Below, piece after piece: positions 46,401 through 54,299 of a stretch of DNA of 64,000 nt. The stretch is taken from assembly GCF_015207035.1 (NCBI RefSeq), contig NZ_JADEXQ010000009.1:1-64000 (forward strand). The letters are read 5' to 3'. The stretch is from Romeriopsis navalis LEGE 11480 (GTDB lineage: Bacteria; Cyanobacteriota; Cyanobacteriia; Leptolyngbyales; Leptolyngbyaceae). The position numbers and the translations under genes were made by a program. The notes below the pieces were generated by a model that ran no database searches, had not been told where the DNA came from, and was given only the letters and a program-made list of their open reading frames with translations. Positions within the stretch are counted from its first letter, which is position 1. Every line of letters starts with the position of its first letter.

Positions 46401-46716
46401 ATTGCCCTTGGGCGGCATATAGCAATGCCAGCTTATTCAAGCTAGCTGCCACCTCCGGATGGCGCTCGCCCAAACGCTGACGCTGCTGCTGCAACACCTG
46501 CTTCACCAGGGGAATCGCTTGGCGATATTGCCCTCGGCGATAATGTTGCTCAATTTGCTGATTCAGTTCGGAGAGGTCCAGGGCACTCGCAAGCGTGTTC
46601 ACGCTGGACTGCGCCCTCATCGATCGCATCGATTGCGCATTAACTGATGCGATTGGCATCAGCAATGAAGCAAACATTAGAAAAGATAACGGTTTCAAGA
46701 AAGTTAGGCAACGCAT
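43486..46716 (-). CDS. Exported TPR-CHAT protein
   Basis: The 1076-aa protein has a signal peptide (ending VNAQS), ten to eleven 42-residue kinesin-light-chain-type TPRs (about residues 80-500) with a repeated LGxxHPxVAxSLxNLAxLYxxxGRY pattern, a helical linker (500-650), and a C-terminal CHAT peptidase domain (about 740-1060). CHAT residues are visible as ILHIATHGFF (His) and VVLSACETAVGD (Cys). CHAT domains are caspase-like cysteine proteases, usually activated through the attached repeats. It starts 36 bp after the caspase gene stop, so the two are co-transcribed. Export to the periplasm or surface is suggested by the signal. Confidence 0.9.
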   Translation of the reverse strand: MRCLTFLKPLSFLMFASLLMPIASVNAQSMRSMRAQSSVNTLASALDLSELNQQIEQHYRRGQYRQAIPLVKQVLQQQRQRLGERHPEVAASLNKLALLYAAQGQYRLAAPLYQKTLKLQKSLLGPDHPDVATSLDQFAGLYLRQGKYAQAEPLHDQALKIRQAKFGDKHPATATSFKNVATLYQKQGRYALAEPLYRKALYSLRQTLGPKHPYVAMVVTSLASLHVAQGKLQAAAPLYQQVLKQQKAAAEPNAPAIISTLSRLALLHLHEGRYDLAAPVAAESLAMAQKKLGERHPYVASSRNILAAIYRIQGRFDEAETLFQDSLKLVRELHGEQHPHVAHSLNNLALLYLYKGRYQRAESFAKQALELRQSMLGENHPEVASGQHNLALIYLWMGRYDLAEPLYKQSLSTKRALLGTQHPDVLASLQGLASLYQQQQKYQLAESLHQQALQQAKSVFGAEHPLLGQTLKSVASLYQQQERYDLAVQMLEQGLEIEEQNLKLNLAIGAETQKRQYIAQIRGTTDAVISLHLQDAPKNQAAEKLALKTLLQRKGRILDASSNHVQTLYQNLSPKSQALLTQLTDKRTQLASLYYAPTQLSTAQYRAQLQQLSQAAETLEATLAKQSSRFNQVAQPVTINAVQQQIPANATLIEFTRYIPFNAQASPAEKWGKPRYGVYLLNQDGRIRSLDLGPAAEIDQLAQQFRQALSRRSGDLKRIARKLDIKLMEPVRAQLTKGGAESPHLIISPDGQLNLIPFAALVDEQYRYLVESYEISYLTSGRDLLRFQDSQSSQAPALLVANPTYDKPSDANEVNAEHDETRSHSRSHDLHELAFGPLPGTQAEASAIGPKLPGAIVLTGTKATENALKQTIAPSILHIATHGFFLPDQPSLSFKQPVRGQRNPFRSDILPTATGSASPVAPTVNLENALLRSGLALAGVNPRQSGAEDGVLTALEMSNLRLQGTQLVVLSACETAVGDVANGEGVYGLRRALVLAGAESQVISLWKVDDQGTKDLMVDYYNNLMQKQGRSGALRQVQLAALQSQQYRHPFFWAAFIPSGQWQALQSTESAESAGK

Positions 46717-46752
46717 AGCGGCATCAGTAAAAACATGAATAATTGTCGATCG

Positions 46753-49038
46753 TCATTTTCCAGCTACAACTTCAATTAAAGTCGGCACCACCGAAAACAA
46801 ACTTGTATCCACCGCCTTCACCGTCCGCCGCACCAAAATCTCCGATCGTGAATTCTGGTCAACATCCCCCAGCAACGCACTCATCGAATCAATCGCATCA
46901 TCACCCATCAGCGGGTCCGCCGGAATCTCACCACCGCGACTCGGCACTCCACCGCGTCCACTGGAAGCGATCGACTGCAACGCCGTTAACGCCTTATTAA
47001 TCGGCTTATGACTACTAAACGTCAGAATCTCCAGCGTCCCTGGCGCACCCAAAGGAAATTCCACCCCATCCTCCGGCAACACCAACTTGCGGCCTGCAGC
47101 GACCCGCGCCTTCTCTTCCGCAATACTACCCGCGCCAAAATAGGGATAGAGCACCCGCAGATTACCGGCACTGCCGATCGCGACTACTCCGACGTATACA
47201 TCCTGACGCCCTGTATTCTCAATCACCAGATTAATCCGGCTGCCCGACACAAATTTGCTATCGCCGACCTTACCCTGTGGCGACTTCGCACTGGCCTCGG
47301 CACTCACCTGCAAAGTCCCGCGCTGATTTCCTGACGCCACATCGACACCACCCATCGCCTTCAAAATCTCCCGCGCCCGGAACGATTGCAGTTTCGATCG
47401 CAGCCGATCCATCGCATCCTCGATCGGCTCATTCGGCATGCCAAACGTCGGCACCAAGGGCTGTAATTCCCCCTCGACTAAACCCACCGTATGTTGCTCT
47501 AGGTCTTTTACCCCATGCGTATCCACACCGGCTCTGGACTGATAGCGATCGTTCATCCGCGCAATCTGGAATGCCACGGGCTGATCGGCCTCCACCACTT
47601 CCACCCCGCGCATCTCCTGCAACACCTCACGGGCCACAGTTAAGTCCACCCCTAGGGATTCATCCAAAGCGACCTTCAACTTCACATCCGTCGGCAATCC
47701 CCGCACTTTTTCACGCAGCAGAACACCGGGTTTAATGGCCTGCTTCGCCCCTTTGACTAAACGACCATAGCCAACCAACCGCGCCCCGCGCCCCTGATGC
47801 TCAATTTGACCGACTTCCTGGCCTGCCGCATCGATCGCGCTAAAAATCGTTCCCTTAATGCTTTGATCCAAACTCGAAGAAGCGAGTCCCCCCATCCAAT
47901 AGTGGATTTGCCCTTCCTTTGACACTTTGCGCACTGCTGCATCCGCATAGGCATTCGCCGGATTGCTTAGATAAATCGGCTGCTGGGGGTAATGCTTGTC
48001 ATTACTGGTTTGATACAGTGGCTCCTGAATTACCTTCGCCGAACTGCCAATATCCCTTGCTTTACGCGAGATATTCACAAACACGCGATCGAGGGATTCA
48101 TTCACCGGCTGTTGCCATAGATACCGGGTCAACGTATACGTCAGTGCCCCGGCATAAAACTTACCATTCGGACTCCAAATTGGCGCATCCGCTGCGAGTT
48201 CGTTATAGTTCGCTGAGCCGATCGCCACCCCCGCGGCAATTCCCTTTTGGCGCAACGCTTGAAACCCTACCTCATCCAGCTTCAGCTTGCGCAGCAACGA
48301 CTTCTGGTAATCAATTTCTGCCTCGCTCGAATCATAAAATCCCCCATCCGGTCGATTTACCGCCCGCACCATCGCATTGCCTCGAAAGCCCCCACCCGAA
48401 TGACAGCTATCCAACACCGTCGTAATGTTCGGCGTCTTCTGCGCCAGCAGTGCCGTCAGTAAATACAGCGTCCGCCCCGTAATGTCGTCCACTTCATCGG
48501 CATAACCCGTCAACCGATCGAGGGGCAAGATTGAACCCGTGACGCCATCCGGATTCTTCGCCACCGTCTTCACGCCATTCACATTTTTAATCAGCTCCGG
48601 CAAGGGATTCGGATCTTTGACCAATGCCCCATGCCCCGAAAAGTGGAATACCGCCGTTGTGTCCGCATCTGCCTGCCGAATCAAATGACTCTCATAGGCC
48701 GACAGGATATTTTCCCGCGTCGGCTGATCCGGCACATAATCCAAAAAGGATAAACGGCGATCGGCGAGCACCAAAATATCCTTGGGATTAAAGCCATAGC
48801 GATTGACCAACAGCTCCCATTGCAACTCCACATCCGTCAGACAGCCCCGCAGCTTGCCAACTTTACGCGGATAGCGATTAATTCCTACCAGCAACGCCAG
48901 CTTCCGACCCGGCTTGCCCTTGGCTAATACTTGACTGTAGCGATCGGCTTGGAGGAGGAAATCGGCCTGACTGAGCCCGAGGGCTGCCAGCGTTGAACCC
49001 GCAGCTTGGAGGAAATGGCGACGTTTCATCAGAGACAT
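46753..49038 (-). CDS. Tat-exported orthocaspase (C14 family) with DUF4384-like region
   Basis: The 761-aa protein starts with a twin-arginine signal (MKRRHFLQAAG, R6-R7, hydrophobic to about residue 30). A p20-like caspase domain follows with LALLVGINRYP, H136 in FHFSGHG and C212 in LDSCHSGGGF. This is an intact His-Cys dyad. The central region is uncharacterised, and residues about 600-700 (NLVIENTGRQDVYVGVVAI) resemble DUF4384. Orthocaspases cleave after basic residues and are linked to stress or cell death in cyanobacteria. It heads a leftward cluster with the TPR-CHAT and coiled-coil genes. Confidence 0.9.
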   Translation of the reverse strand: MSLMKRRHFLQAAGSTLAALGLSQADFLLQADRYSQVLAKGKPGRKLALLVGINRYPRKVGKLRGCLTDVELQWELLVNRYGFNPKDILVLADRRLSFLDYVPDQPTRENILSAYESHLIRQADADTTAVFHFSGHGALVKDPNPLPELIKNVNGVKTVAKNPDGVTGSILPLDRLTGYADEVDDITGRTLYLLTALLAQKTPNITTVLDSCHSGGGFRGNAMVRAVNRPDGGFYDSSEAEIDYQKSLLRKLKLDEVGFQALRQKGIAAGVAIGSANYNELAADAPIWSPNGKFYAGALTYTLTRYLWQQPVNESLDRVFVNISRKARDIGSSAKVIQEPLYQTSNDKHYPQQPIYLSNPANAYADAAVRKVSKEGQIHYWMGGLASSSLDQSIKGTIFSAIDAAGQEVGQIEHQGRGARLVGYGRLVKGAKQAIKPGVLLREKVRGLPTDVKLKVALDESLGVDLTVAREVLQEMRGVEVVEADQPVAFQIARMNDRYQSRAGVDTHGVKDLEQHTVGLVEGELQPLVPTFGMPNEPIEDAMDRLRSKLQSFRAREILKAMGGVDVASGNQRGTLQVSAEASAKSPQGKVGDSKFVSGSRINLVIENTGRQDVYVGVVAIGSAGNLRVLYPYFGAGSIAEEKARVAAGRKLVLPEDGVEFPLGAPGTLEILTFSSHKPINKALTALQSIASSGRGGVPSRGGEIPADPLMGDDAIDSMSALLGDVDQNSRSEILVRRTVKAVDTSLFSVVPTLIEVVAGK

Positions 49039-49186
49039 AGGACGGGTGCATTTGATGCTGTGACGGTATTTATCTCTTCGCGATCAATCGACGGAAGTCC
49101 GCAATCAATGCATAAAGATCCGTACCAATACGCACTCAGAGTACCCACCAGACCATCAAATATCCCGGCCTCGCTAACGTCGCTCC

Positions 49187-49816
49187 CTAGTCAGGTGGCT
49201 GAAACCCTTTCTCCTGCAATAGTCGGTCGATTTTGGCGCGATGTAAGGCTTGCCATGCCTCTAGAGACTGGGCGGCATCCTGATCGGCGCGTGCCTGGGC
49301 CGCTTGGTAAACGGTATCAAGCTGCGCTTGTGGAATGACGACAATGCCTTCCTCATCGGCCACGACGACATCACCCGGATTGACTGCAACGCCGCCACAG
49401 ACGATCGGCTGCTGCAAATCGCCTAAATGTTGTTTGCCACCCGGTTTCGGGATTACCCCACGCGCAAACACCGGAAATCCACATTCCCGCACCTCCGCCA
49501 CATCCCGAATTACCCCATCGATCACAAATCCGGCCAGTCCGAGCTTCTGAGCCACCGCACAGACATTCCCGCCCGACACCGCATGACTCGCATCCCCGGC
49601 ATCCACAACCAGCACCGATCCGGGTGCCGCCCGGTACATCGCCGCATGCAGCATCAAATTATCCCCGGCCACACAGCGCACTGTATAGGCGGACCCCGCA
49701 ATCCGTGGCATGCCTGTCCACATTTGGCGGATCGCAAAGTCCATACAATTCTCGCGGGCTAAAGCATCCGCGTAAGCGGTTGGGGAAATTGCGCGAAACT
49801 TCTCGTAATCAGTCAT
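49187..49816 (-). CDS. RraA family protein
   Basis: The 209-aa protein contains RraA/HMG-aldolase motifs: TVRCVAGDNLMLHAA, VVDAGDASHAVSGGNV, FVIDGVIRDVAEVRECGFPVFARG and VVNPGDVVVADEEGIVVIP in part. The family spans regulators of RNase E and class II pyruvate aldolases/oxaloacetate decarboxylases. DGxxRD and GGxx residues needed for aldolase-type metal binding are present, so an enzymatic role is possible. It lies 148 bp upstream of the caspase cluster on the same strand. Confidence 0.88.
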   Translation of the reverse strand: MTDYEKFRAISPTAYADALARENCMDFAIRQMWTGMPRIAGSAYTVRCVAGDNLMLHAAMYRAAPGSVLVVDAGDASHAVSGGNVCAVAQKLGLAGFVIDGVIRDVAEVRECGFPVFARGVIPKPGGKQHLGDLQQPIVCGGVAVNPGDVVVADEEGIVVIPQAQLDTVYQAAQARADQDAAQSLEAWQALHRAKIDRLLQEKGFQPPD

Positions 49817-49886
49817 TTGAAAGTTCTAGGTCGTGAATTATTGAGGGGGTTGAGCCATAGGGTTGTGTGCGATGGCGGTCGATTCG

Positions 49887-50171
49887 CTATGCTGATCGCC
49901 CCACTTCCTTCGAGCCATAAAACAGCACAAACCCGACGATCGTAAAATCCAAAATCGCCGTCCCCAACAGTCCAATCAACGACTGCAACGCCAAATACTT
50001 CTCAGTGAAGATATACAATCCAACATTCGCCACCCCAAACATAATCCAAGTCACCAGACTCACACCCTTGGCGGACTTCTCACGCACAATTTTTGTCAAC
50101 TGCGTAATCGTTGCCAACGGCAAAATCACCGCTGGCATCCACCCCGCAATATTCGTCCAAAACTCATTCAT
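49887..50171 (-). CDS. SemiSWEET (PQ-loop) sugar transporter
   Basis: The 94-aa protein has three membrane helices. The first carries the PQ-loop-type motif LPLATITQLTKIVREKSAKG followed by VSLVTW, matching SemiSWEET transporters that dimerise to move sugars along gradients. It lies leftward between the CobO fusion and RraA genes. Substrate not predictable. Confidence 0.85.
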   Translation of the reverse strand: MNEFWTNIAGWMPAVILPLATITQLTKIVREKSAKGVSLVTWIMFGVANVGLYIFTEKYLALQSLIGLLGTAILDFTIVGFVLFYGSKEVGRSA

Positions 50172-50252
50172 AACTCAGCAATTCCAATGGCAACCAAGGT
50201 TATTGCTCAGCCTAGCAGGATTTGGGAAAAGGGATTATAACCGCCGCCCATC

Positions 50253-51386
50253 CTAAAAATCTACGCCCCGCTTCAGGTTCACACCCCGCTCCGCATAGTG
50301 CTTATGGCACACCATCTCCGAGTGAATACTCGCCAAATCAAAATATGCCGGGGGATTCTGACAACGTCCGGTGATAATCACTTCCGTATCCTTTGGCTTC
50401 CGCAATAGCGCCTGGACGATCGGGTCTTCCGGCAGCAGTTCCAAATCGACTGTGGGATTGAGCTCATCCAAAATAATCGTCTTATACATTCCCGAAGCGA
50501 TCGCACTCTTCGCAATCTCCCAGCCTCGCTCCGCCTCTACGTAGTCTAATTCCTGTTGCTGGCCGCGCCAGACGATCGCATCGCGGCCACAGCGCTGATG
50601 ATCCACCAGGCTGGGATAAATCTGGCGCAATGCCTGAATCGCGGCATCTTCGGTATAGCCCTTTCCCCCCTTGAGCCACTGCATGATCAAGACGCGGTGT
50701 GATTTGTCTTGGTTAATGCCGCGCCCGATCGCCTGCAACGCCTTACCCAATGCACTAGTTGACTTACCCTTGCCGGCCCCTGTGTAAATCTCAATACCGC
50801 TGATCCCGTGGCGTTCTTCATCCTCGTGATAGTGCGGCTTCATCTCCGAATGCAGATCGGCGACATCGACTAACTTCTGGGGGGCACCGCGACCAGTGAC
50901 AATCACTTCCATATGGTCCGGCTTGCGCTTGAGCATGCTGACCACTTCGTCGACTTCGAGCAAGCCTAGGTCAAGTAATGGGTTTAATTCGTCCAGAACG
51001 ACGACCGAATATAAACCCGAAGCCAATGCGCCCTTCGCCACATCCCAACCGCGCTGCGCTTCCATGCGATCGAAGCGGGTAATCTCATCTCGGCCAAAAT
51101 ACTCGGCCCGCCCAGTCCGTACCTGGTCAATCAGGTGGGGAAAACCACTTTGCAATGCCTGAATTGCCCCATCTTCATCGTAAATCCGACCCGGCCCCTT
51201 CAAAAATCGCAGCAACAGCACGCGGGTTTGGGAGAAATTTTGAATTCCCAAGCCAATCGATCGCAGCACCACACCCAATGCTGCCTGCGACTTACCTTTG
51301 CCCGCACCGTCATACACATGGATCTGACCTGTGATGCGTTCCGAGCGGCCTTGAGCTGTCCGAATACCGATTCCAGTGCGAACCAT
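50253..51386 (-). CDS. Tandem CobO/CobA corrinoid adenosyltransferase fusion
   Basis: The 377-aa protein contains two homologous halves. Half 1 (about 17-190) has P-loop DGAGKGKSQAALG and VVLDELNPLLDLGLL; half 2 (about 196-377) has TGAGKGKSTSALG, IILDELNPTVDLELL, VIITGR and the C-terminal KHYAERGVNLKRGVDF typical of CobO. Each is somewhat shorter than a normal 190-200-aa enzyme; the first lacks the usual GI/GVDF end. CobO adenosylates cob(I)yrinic acid diamide in B12 synthesis. Fusion may give an intramolecular dimer; both P-loops look functional. Confidence 0.85.
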   Translation of the reverse strand: MVRTGIGIRTAQGRSERITGQIHVYDGAGKGKSQAALGVVLRSIGLGIQNFSQTRVLLLRFLKGPGRIYDEDGAIQALQSGFPHLIDQVRTGRAEYFGRDEITRFDRMEAQRGWDVAKGALASGLYSVVVLDELNPLLDLGLLEVDEVVSMLKRKPDHMEVIVTGRGAPQKLVDVADLHSEMKPHYHEDEERHGISGIEIYTGAGKGKSTSALGKALQAIGRGINQDKSHRVLIMQWLKGGKGYTEDAAIQALRQIYPSLVDHQRCGRDAIVWRGQQQELDYVEAERGWEIAKSAIASGMYKTIILDELNPTVDLELLPEDPIVQALLRKPKDTEVIITGRCQNPPAYFDLASIHSEMVCHKHYAERGVNLKRGVDF

Positions 51387-51697
51387 AGTGACGAATGAGG
51401 ATTTTAAAGTGACTTAACTTGATTTAAATACAAAAGTTGCCCGAACGATTAATACTGCATGACCCTAGAGTATTTAACCGCCGAGCAATGGTGATTGAAT
51501 GATGTGCAAACGTAGAGTAACAGACTTTCTAGTTTTAGAACACCCCCTTTCTCAAAAAAAAACACCACATATAGCGTGAAAATTTTCAAATTAATTCATG
51601 CGTTCTATTTTTCTGCTGCTTCAAACCGGGAAAATACCCGTACAATCAATTCACTAGCAACTGTTAAAACGGTTCGGGAATATTTACTGCTGCGGAA
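51387..51697. other. Leader region upstream of fraC
   Basis: 311 bp without a supported gene. It is A+T-rich with a run of nine A near 51555 and a single Pho-box-like CTTAACTT at 51413-51420 not repeated in register. It probably contains divergent promoters for the CobO fusion and fraC; no further structure is recognised. Confidence 0.4.
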
Positions 51698-52237
51698 ATG
51701 CCTATGCTGTGGACTGGAGTGTTGCCTTTACGGGCAGTCGCCTTTCAAATCCTATTTTTGTTGATCGCGATCGCGATTGAAGGCATGATCTTGCGATCGC
51801 GTCTGGGGCTGAAGCGCAAAGAGAGTATGGAATACGCTGTGGTGGTCAATCTGCTCAGCACGATTTTGGGCTGGATGCTGTTCTTTTTGGCCGAACCGTT
51901 TTTCCCCGAACAGCTGCGCACCATCTTGATGGAATATATCTTTTTTGGTGGCAACACATTCCCGCCGACCCTGGTGATTGCTGGTTTTAGCATTTTTATT
52001 GCGACCTTCCTGCTGAAGCTCCAAGGGATGGCTTGGCTCGACGCCATCCTAGGGCGGACGCCCCCAACCCCAACCGAAGAAGACCGCAACAAGTTTCGGG
52101 GGCGCAAACGGCGGCATGAGACATTCAAGGGGACTCCGAGTCGCTCCCTGGCTGTGCTGTGGGCCAATGCCTGTAGCTTTAGTGCGATTAGTATTCTGCT
52201 CGCGCTGCAAATTTTCGGCGGGGCGATGCGTAATTAA
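51698..52237 (+). CDS. fraC: Filament integrity protein FraC
   Basis: The 179-aa membrane protein has four hydrophobic helices and begins MLWTGVLPLRAVAFQILF (after one more ATG at the start). Length equals that of Nostoc FraC, and it is followed by FraD- and FraE-like genes. FraC is an integral membrane protein needed for filament integrity and intercellular transfer through septal junctions. The gene trio is diagnostic of a filamentous cyanobacterium. Confidence 0.88.
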   Translation: MPMLWTGVLPLRAVAFQILFLLIAIAIEGMILRSRLGLKRKESMEYAVVVNLLSTILGWMLFFLAEPFFPEQLRTILMEYIFFGGNTFPPTLVIAGFSIFIATFLLKLQGMAWLDAILGRTPPTPTEEDRNKFRGRKRRHETFKGTPSRSLAVLWANACSFSAISILLALQIFGGAMRN

Positions 52238-52346
52238 GTTGCGATGCGTCATCATTCGCTGTCTGATAAAGCTTGTAGCTAATTTAATGCCTCGCCAGCG
52301 CGATATTCCTTTGAGTTAAATTCGGTATTTCTCCTTCGCAATTTCT

Positions 52347-53396
52347 ATGAAAGCTGTTCTCCAAGATCTTCGCAAAACCCTCCAACCGCCGCGCTGGGAT
52401 TCCTGGCAAACGTTGATGCTGATGTCGATTTTCAGCGCCCTGTTGGCGGGCCTAGCGACGGGTTGGGCGCAAACCTTGATCTCTTCCTGCGGTTGGATCT
52501 GGTTGATTTTAAGTGTCTGGTGGCTGGTCTATGAGTATAAGAAGTCGCTGACTGTGGGGTTCTGGTTTACGGGTCCTTGGATTATTGCTGCGTTAATCAC
52601 GGTGTTTTTGTCCAGCAATTTCCCGGTGATTCCCCGATCGGCGCTGCTGATTCTGTGGGCACCGGTTTCGGCGGCAATCGCTATTTTGCCGACCTTTATC
52701 CAATCGAACAAAAAGACCAAGGAGCCGGAATGGTCGGTCCCGGGAGTTGGCAAGCGACAGGGGCTTTTGTTGCTTGTCCTAACCCATTTGTTGATTGCTT
52801 GCTGGATACAGTTTTACTTTCTCTTGCAGAACTGGTTAACGGCCTATCCGAGTTTGCAGTCGGAGAATCTGGACCGCGGTAATTTTGTGGTGAATATCCG
52901 ACCGGAACCGACTAGTCGTGCCCGATCGGTGCTCAATCTTACGGAAAAATCGCTGCGGGAAGAACTGAAAGATAAGGACTGGCCGGAAGTCGAGCGCTGG
53001 TTGTTGGAGACAAACCGCAGTATGGCGACGTTGCAATCGAAGGTGCAAGAACGTTTGAGTAATCAAACCATCCAATATGCCGAAGATAGTTGGTGGAAAA
53101 TCACCGGTAAAGTCACGGGTGGTGAGTATGACCTTGAACTCCAGGCGTATTTGCAACGGCCCAATACCCAAACGATGGGCCAGCCGATGTCGATGGTTTG
53201 CCGGATTAATCCGAAAACGATCGCCTTACCCCCAGAGCAAATCGCCCTCAAAACCGATGATATTGATGTGAAAAACATTCAAAAGAATCTGCCGCGGTTC
53301 CGGACGATCGCTAAAATCGAATGCGAAGCGCCGACCGATGAGTTAGATAGTGCCAGTGAATCAGCGATCCAGGATGATGCGGCGGCAGATATTTAG
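52347..53396 (+). CDS. fraD: Filament integrity protein FraD
   Basis: The 349-aa protein has about five membrane helices in residues 20-185. A large soluble, presumably periplasmic, C-terminal domain (about 190-330) contains RSVLNLTEKSLREELKDKDW and SWWKITGKVTGGEYD. The architecture matches FraD, a septal junction component. It lies 109 bp after fraC and 66 bp before fraE on the same strand, matching the known order. Confidence 0.88.
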   Translation: MKAVLQDLRKTLQPPRWDSWQTLMLMSIFSALLAGLATGWAQTLISSCGWIWLILSVWWLVYEYKKSLTVGFWFTGPWIIAALITVFLSSNFPVIPRSALLILWAPVSAAIAILPTFIQSNKKTKEPEWSVPGVGKRQGLLLLVLTHLLIACWIQFYFLLQNWLTAYPSLQSENLDRGNFVVNIRPEPTSRARSVLNLTEKSLREELKDKDWPEVERWLLETNRSMATLQSKVQERLSNQTIQYAEDSWWKITGKVTGGEYDLELQAYLQRPNTQTMGQPMSMVCRINPKTIALPPEQIALKTDDIDVKNIQKNLPRFRTIAKIECEAPTDELDSASESAIQDDAAADI

Positions 53397-53462
53397 CTGC
53401 ATCCCTTTAGTTTGAGTCATCCAATCAGTTTTTATTTCGGTGTGTCCTAGAGGAGAAACCTT

Positions 53463-54245
53463 ATGTTCCGTACTATTCGTCGAGTCAAAGTGATTGCATC
53501 GAATGTTTTCCGTGAGGTTTTCCGCGAACGTGCGCTCTATTTGTTGGGTTTCTATGCGATTGCGCTAGGATTAGCCGCACGGCTATTGCCGGAAGTCTCG
53601 GCGGGATTGGCCGATCGCAAAATCTTACCGGATGTGGGGTTGGCCGGGATACATATTTTGGGTTTGGTCCTGGCGATTTTTGTGGGCACAGGACTGATTA
53701 ACAAAGAGATTGAGAAACGGACTGTGCTGGTCTTGATGGCGAAGCCGGTGAGCCGCTCCGAATTTATTGTCGGTAAGCATATTGGTCTTTCGGCGGTGCT
53801 CGCAGTGCTGGTGGCGGCGATGACAGCGATTTATTTGATCGTGATGGAAATGACGAAGATTAGCTATGACATGCAACCCACGATGATCACGATCGGCTTT
53901 ATGTGGTTATTACTGTCGTTAATGACAGCAGTGGCGATCGGGTTTGGCGGCATGATGAGTTCGTTATTGGCGACGCTCATGACCGTGGCCGTTTATTTCA
54001 TGGGTACTTTAAGTGGTGATTTGGTCAACTTAGGCAAACTCACCGAAAATCTGGTGATTGAGCAAATGACCCAGGCATTTTACCTAATCCTGCCGGACTT
54101 CTCCCGGCTTGATCTTAAGAACCAAGCCGTTTACAGCCTGTTGCCGAGCAATGAAATCTTGCTGCAAAATGCCGGTTATGGTGTGCTCTACATCGTATTA
54201 GTACTGACGATTTCTTCAATTTTATTTTCAGCTCGTGAATTCTAA
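53463..54245 (+). CDS. fraE: ABC-2-type permease FraE
   Basis: The 260-aa protein has six membrane helices and the ABC-2 permease pattern (NVFREVFRERALYLLG, TGLINKEIEKRTVLVLMAKPVSRSEFIVGK split over helices). It follows AGGAG (53451-53455) and ATG 53463. In Nostoc the FraE protein is the third product of the operon, involved in diazotrophic filament integrity. The ATPase partner is not in the window. Confidence 0.88.
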   Translation: MFRTIRRVKVIASNVFREVFRERALYLLGFYAIALGLAARLLPEVSAGLADRKILPDVGLAGIHILGLVLAIFVGTGLINKEIEKRTVLVLMAKPVSRSEFIVGKHIGLSAVLAVLVAAMTAIYLIVMEMTKISYDMQPTMITIGFMWLLLSLMTAVAIGFGGMMSSLLATLMTVAVYFMGTLSGDLVNLGKLTENLVIEQMTQAFYLILPDFSRLDLKNQAVYSLLPSNEILLQNAGYGVLYIVLVLTISSILFSAREF

Positions 54246-54299
54246 CGAGGGCAATCCGTAGAATTATCTGCCAGACTACATTCAGGGTATAGGTAACCC

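Noticed and set aside
44000-46600. DNA-level repeats in the TPR-CHAT gene as a mobile or CRISPR-like array
   Set aside because: They are explained by the 42-residue TPR coding repeats (126-bp period).
51413-51420. Single CTTAACTT upstream of fraC as a Pho box
   Set aside because: No second repeat in 11-bp register; a single 8-mer is expected by chance in A+T-rich DNA.
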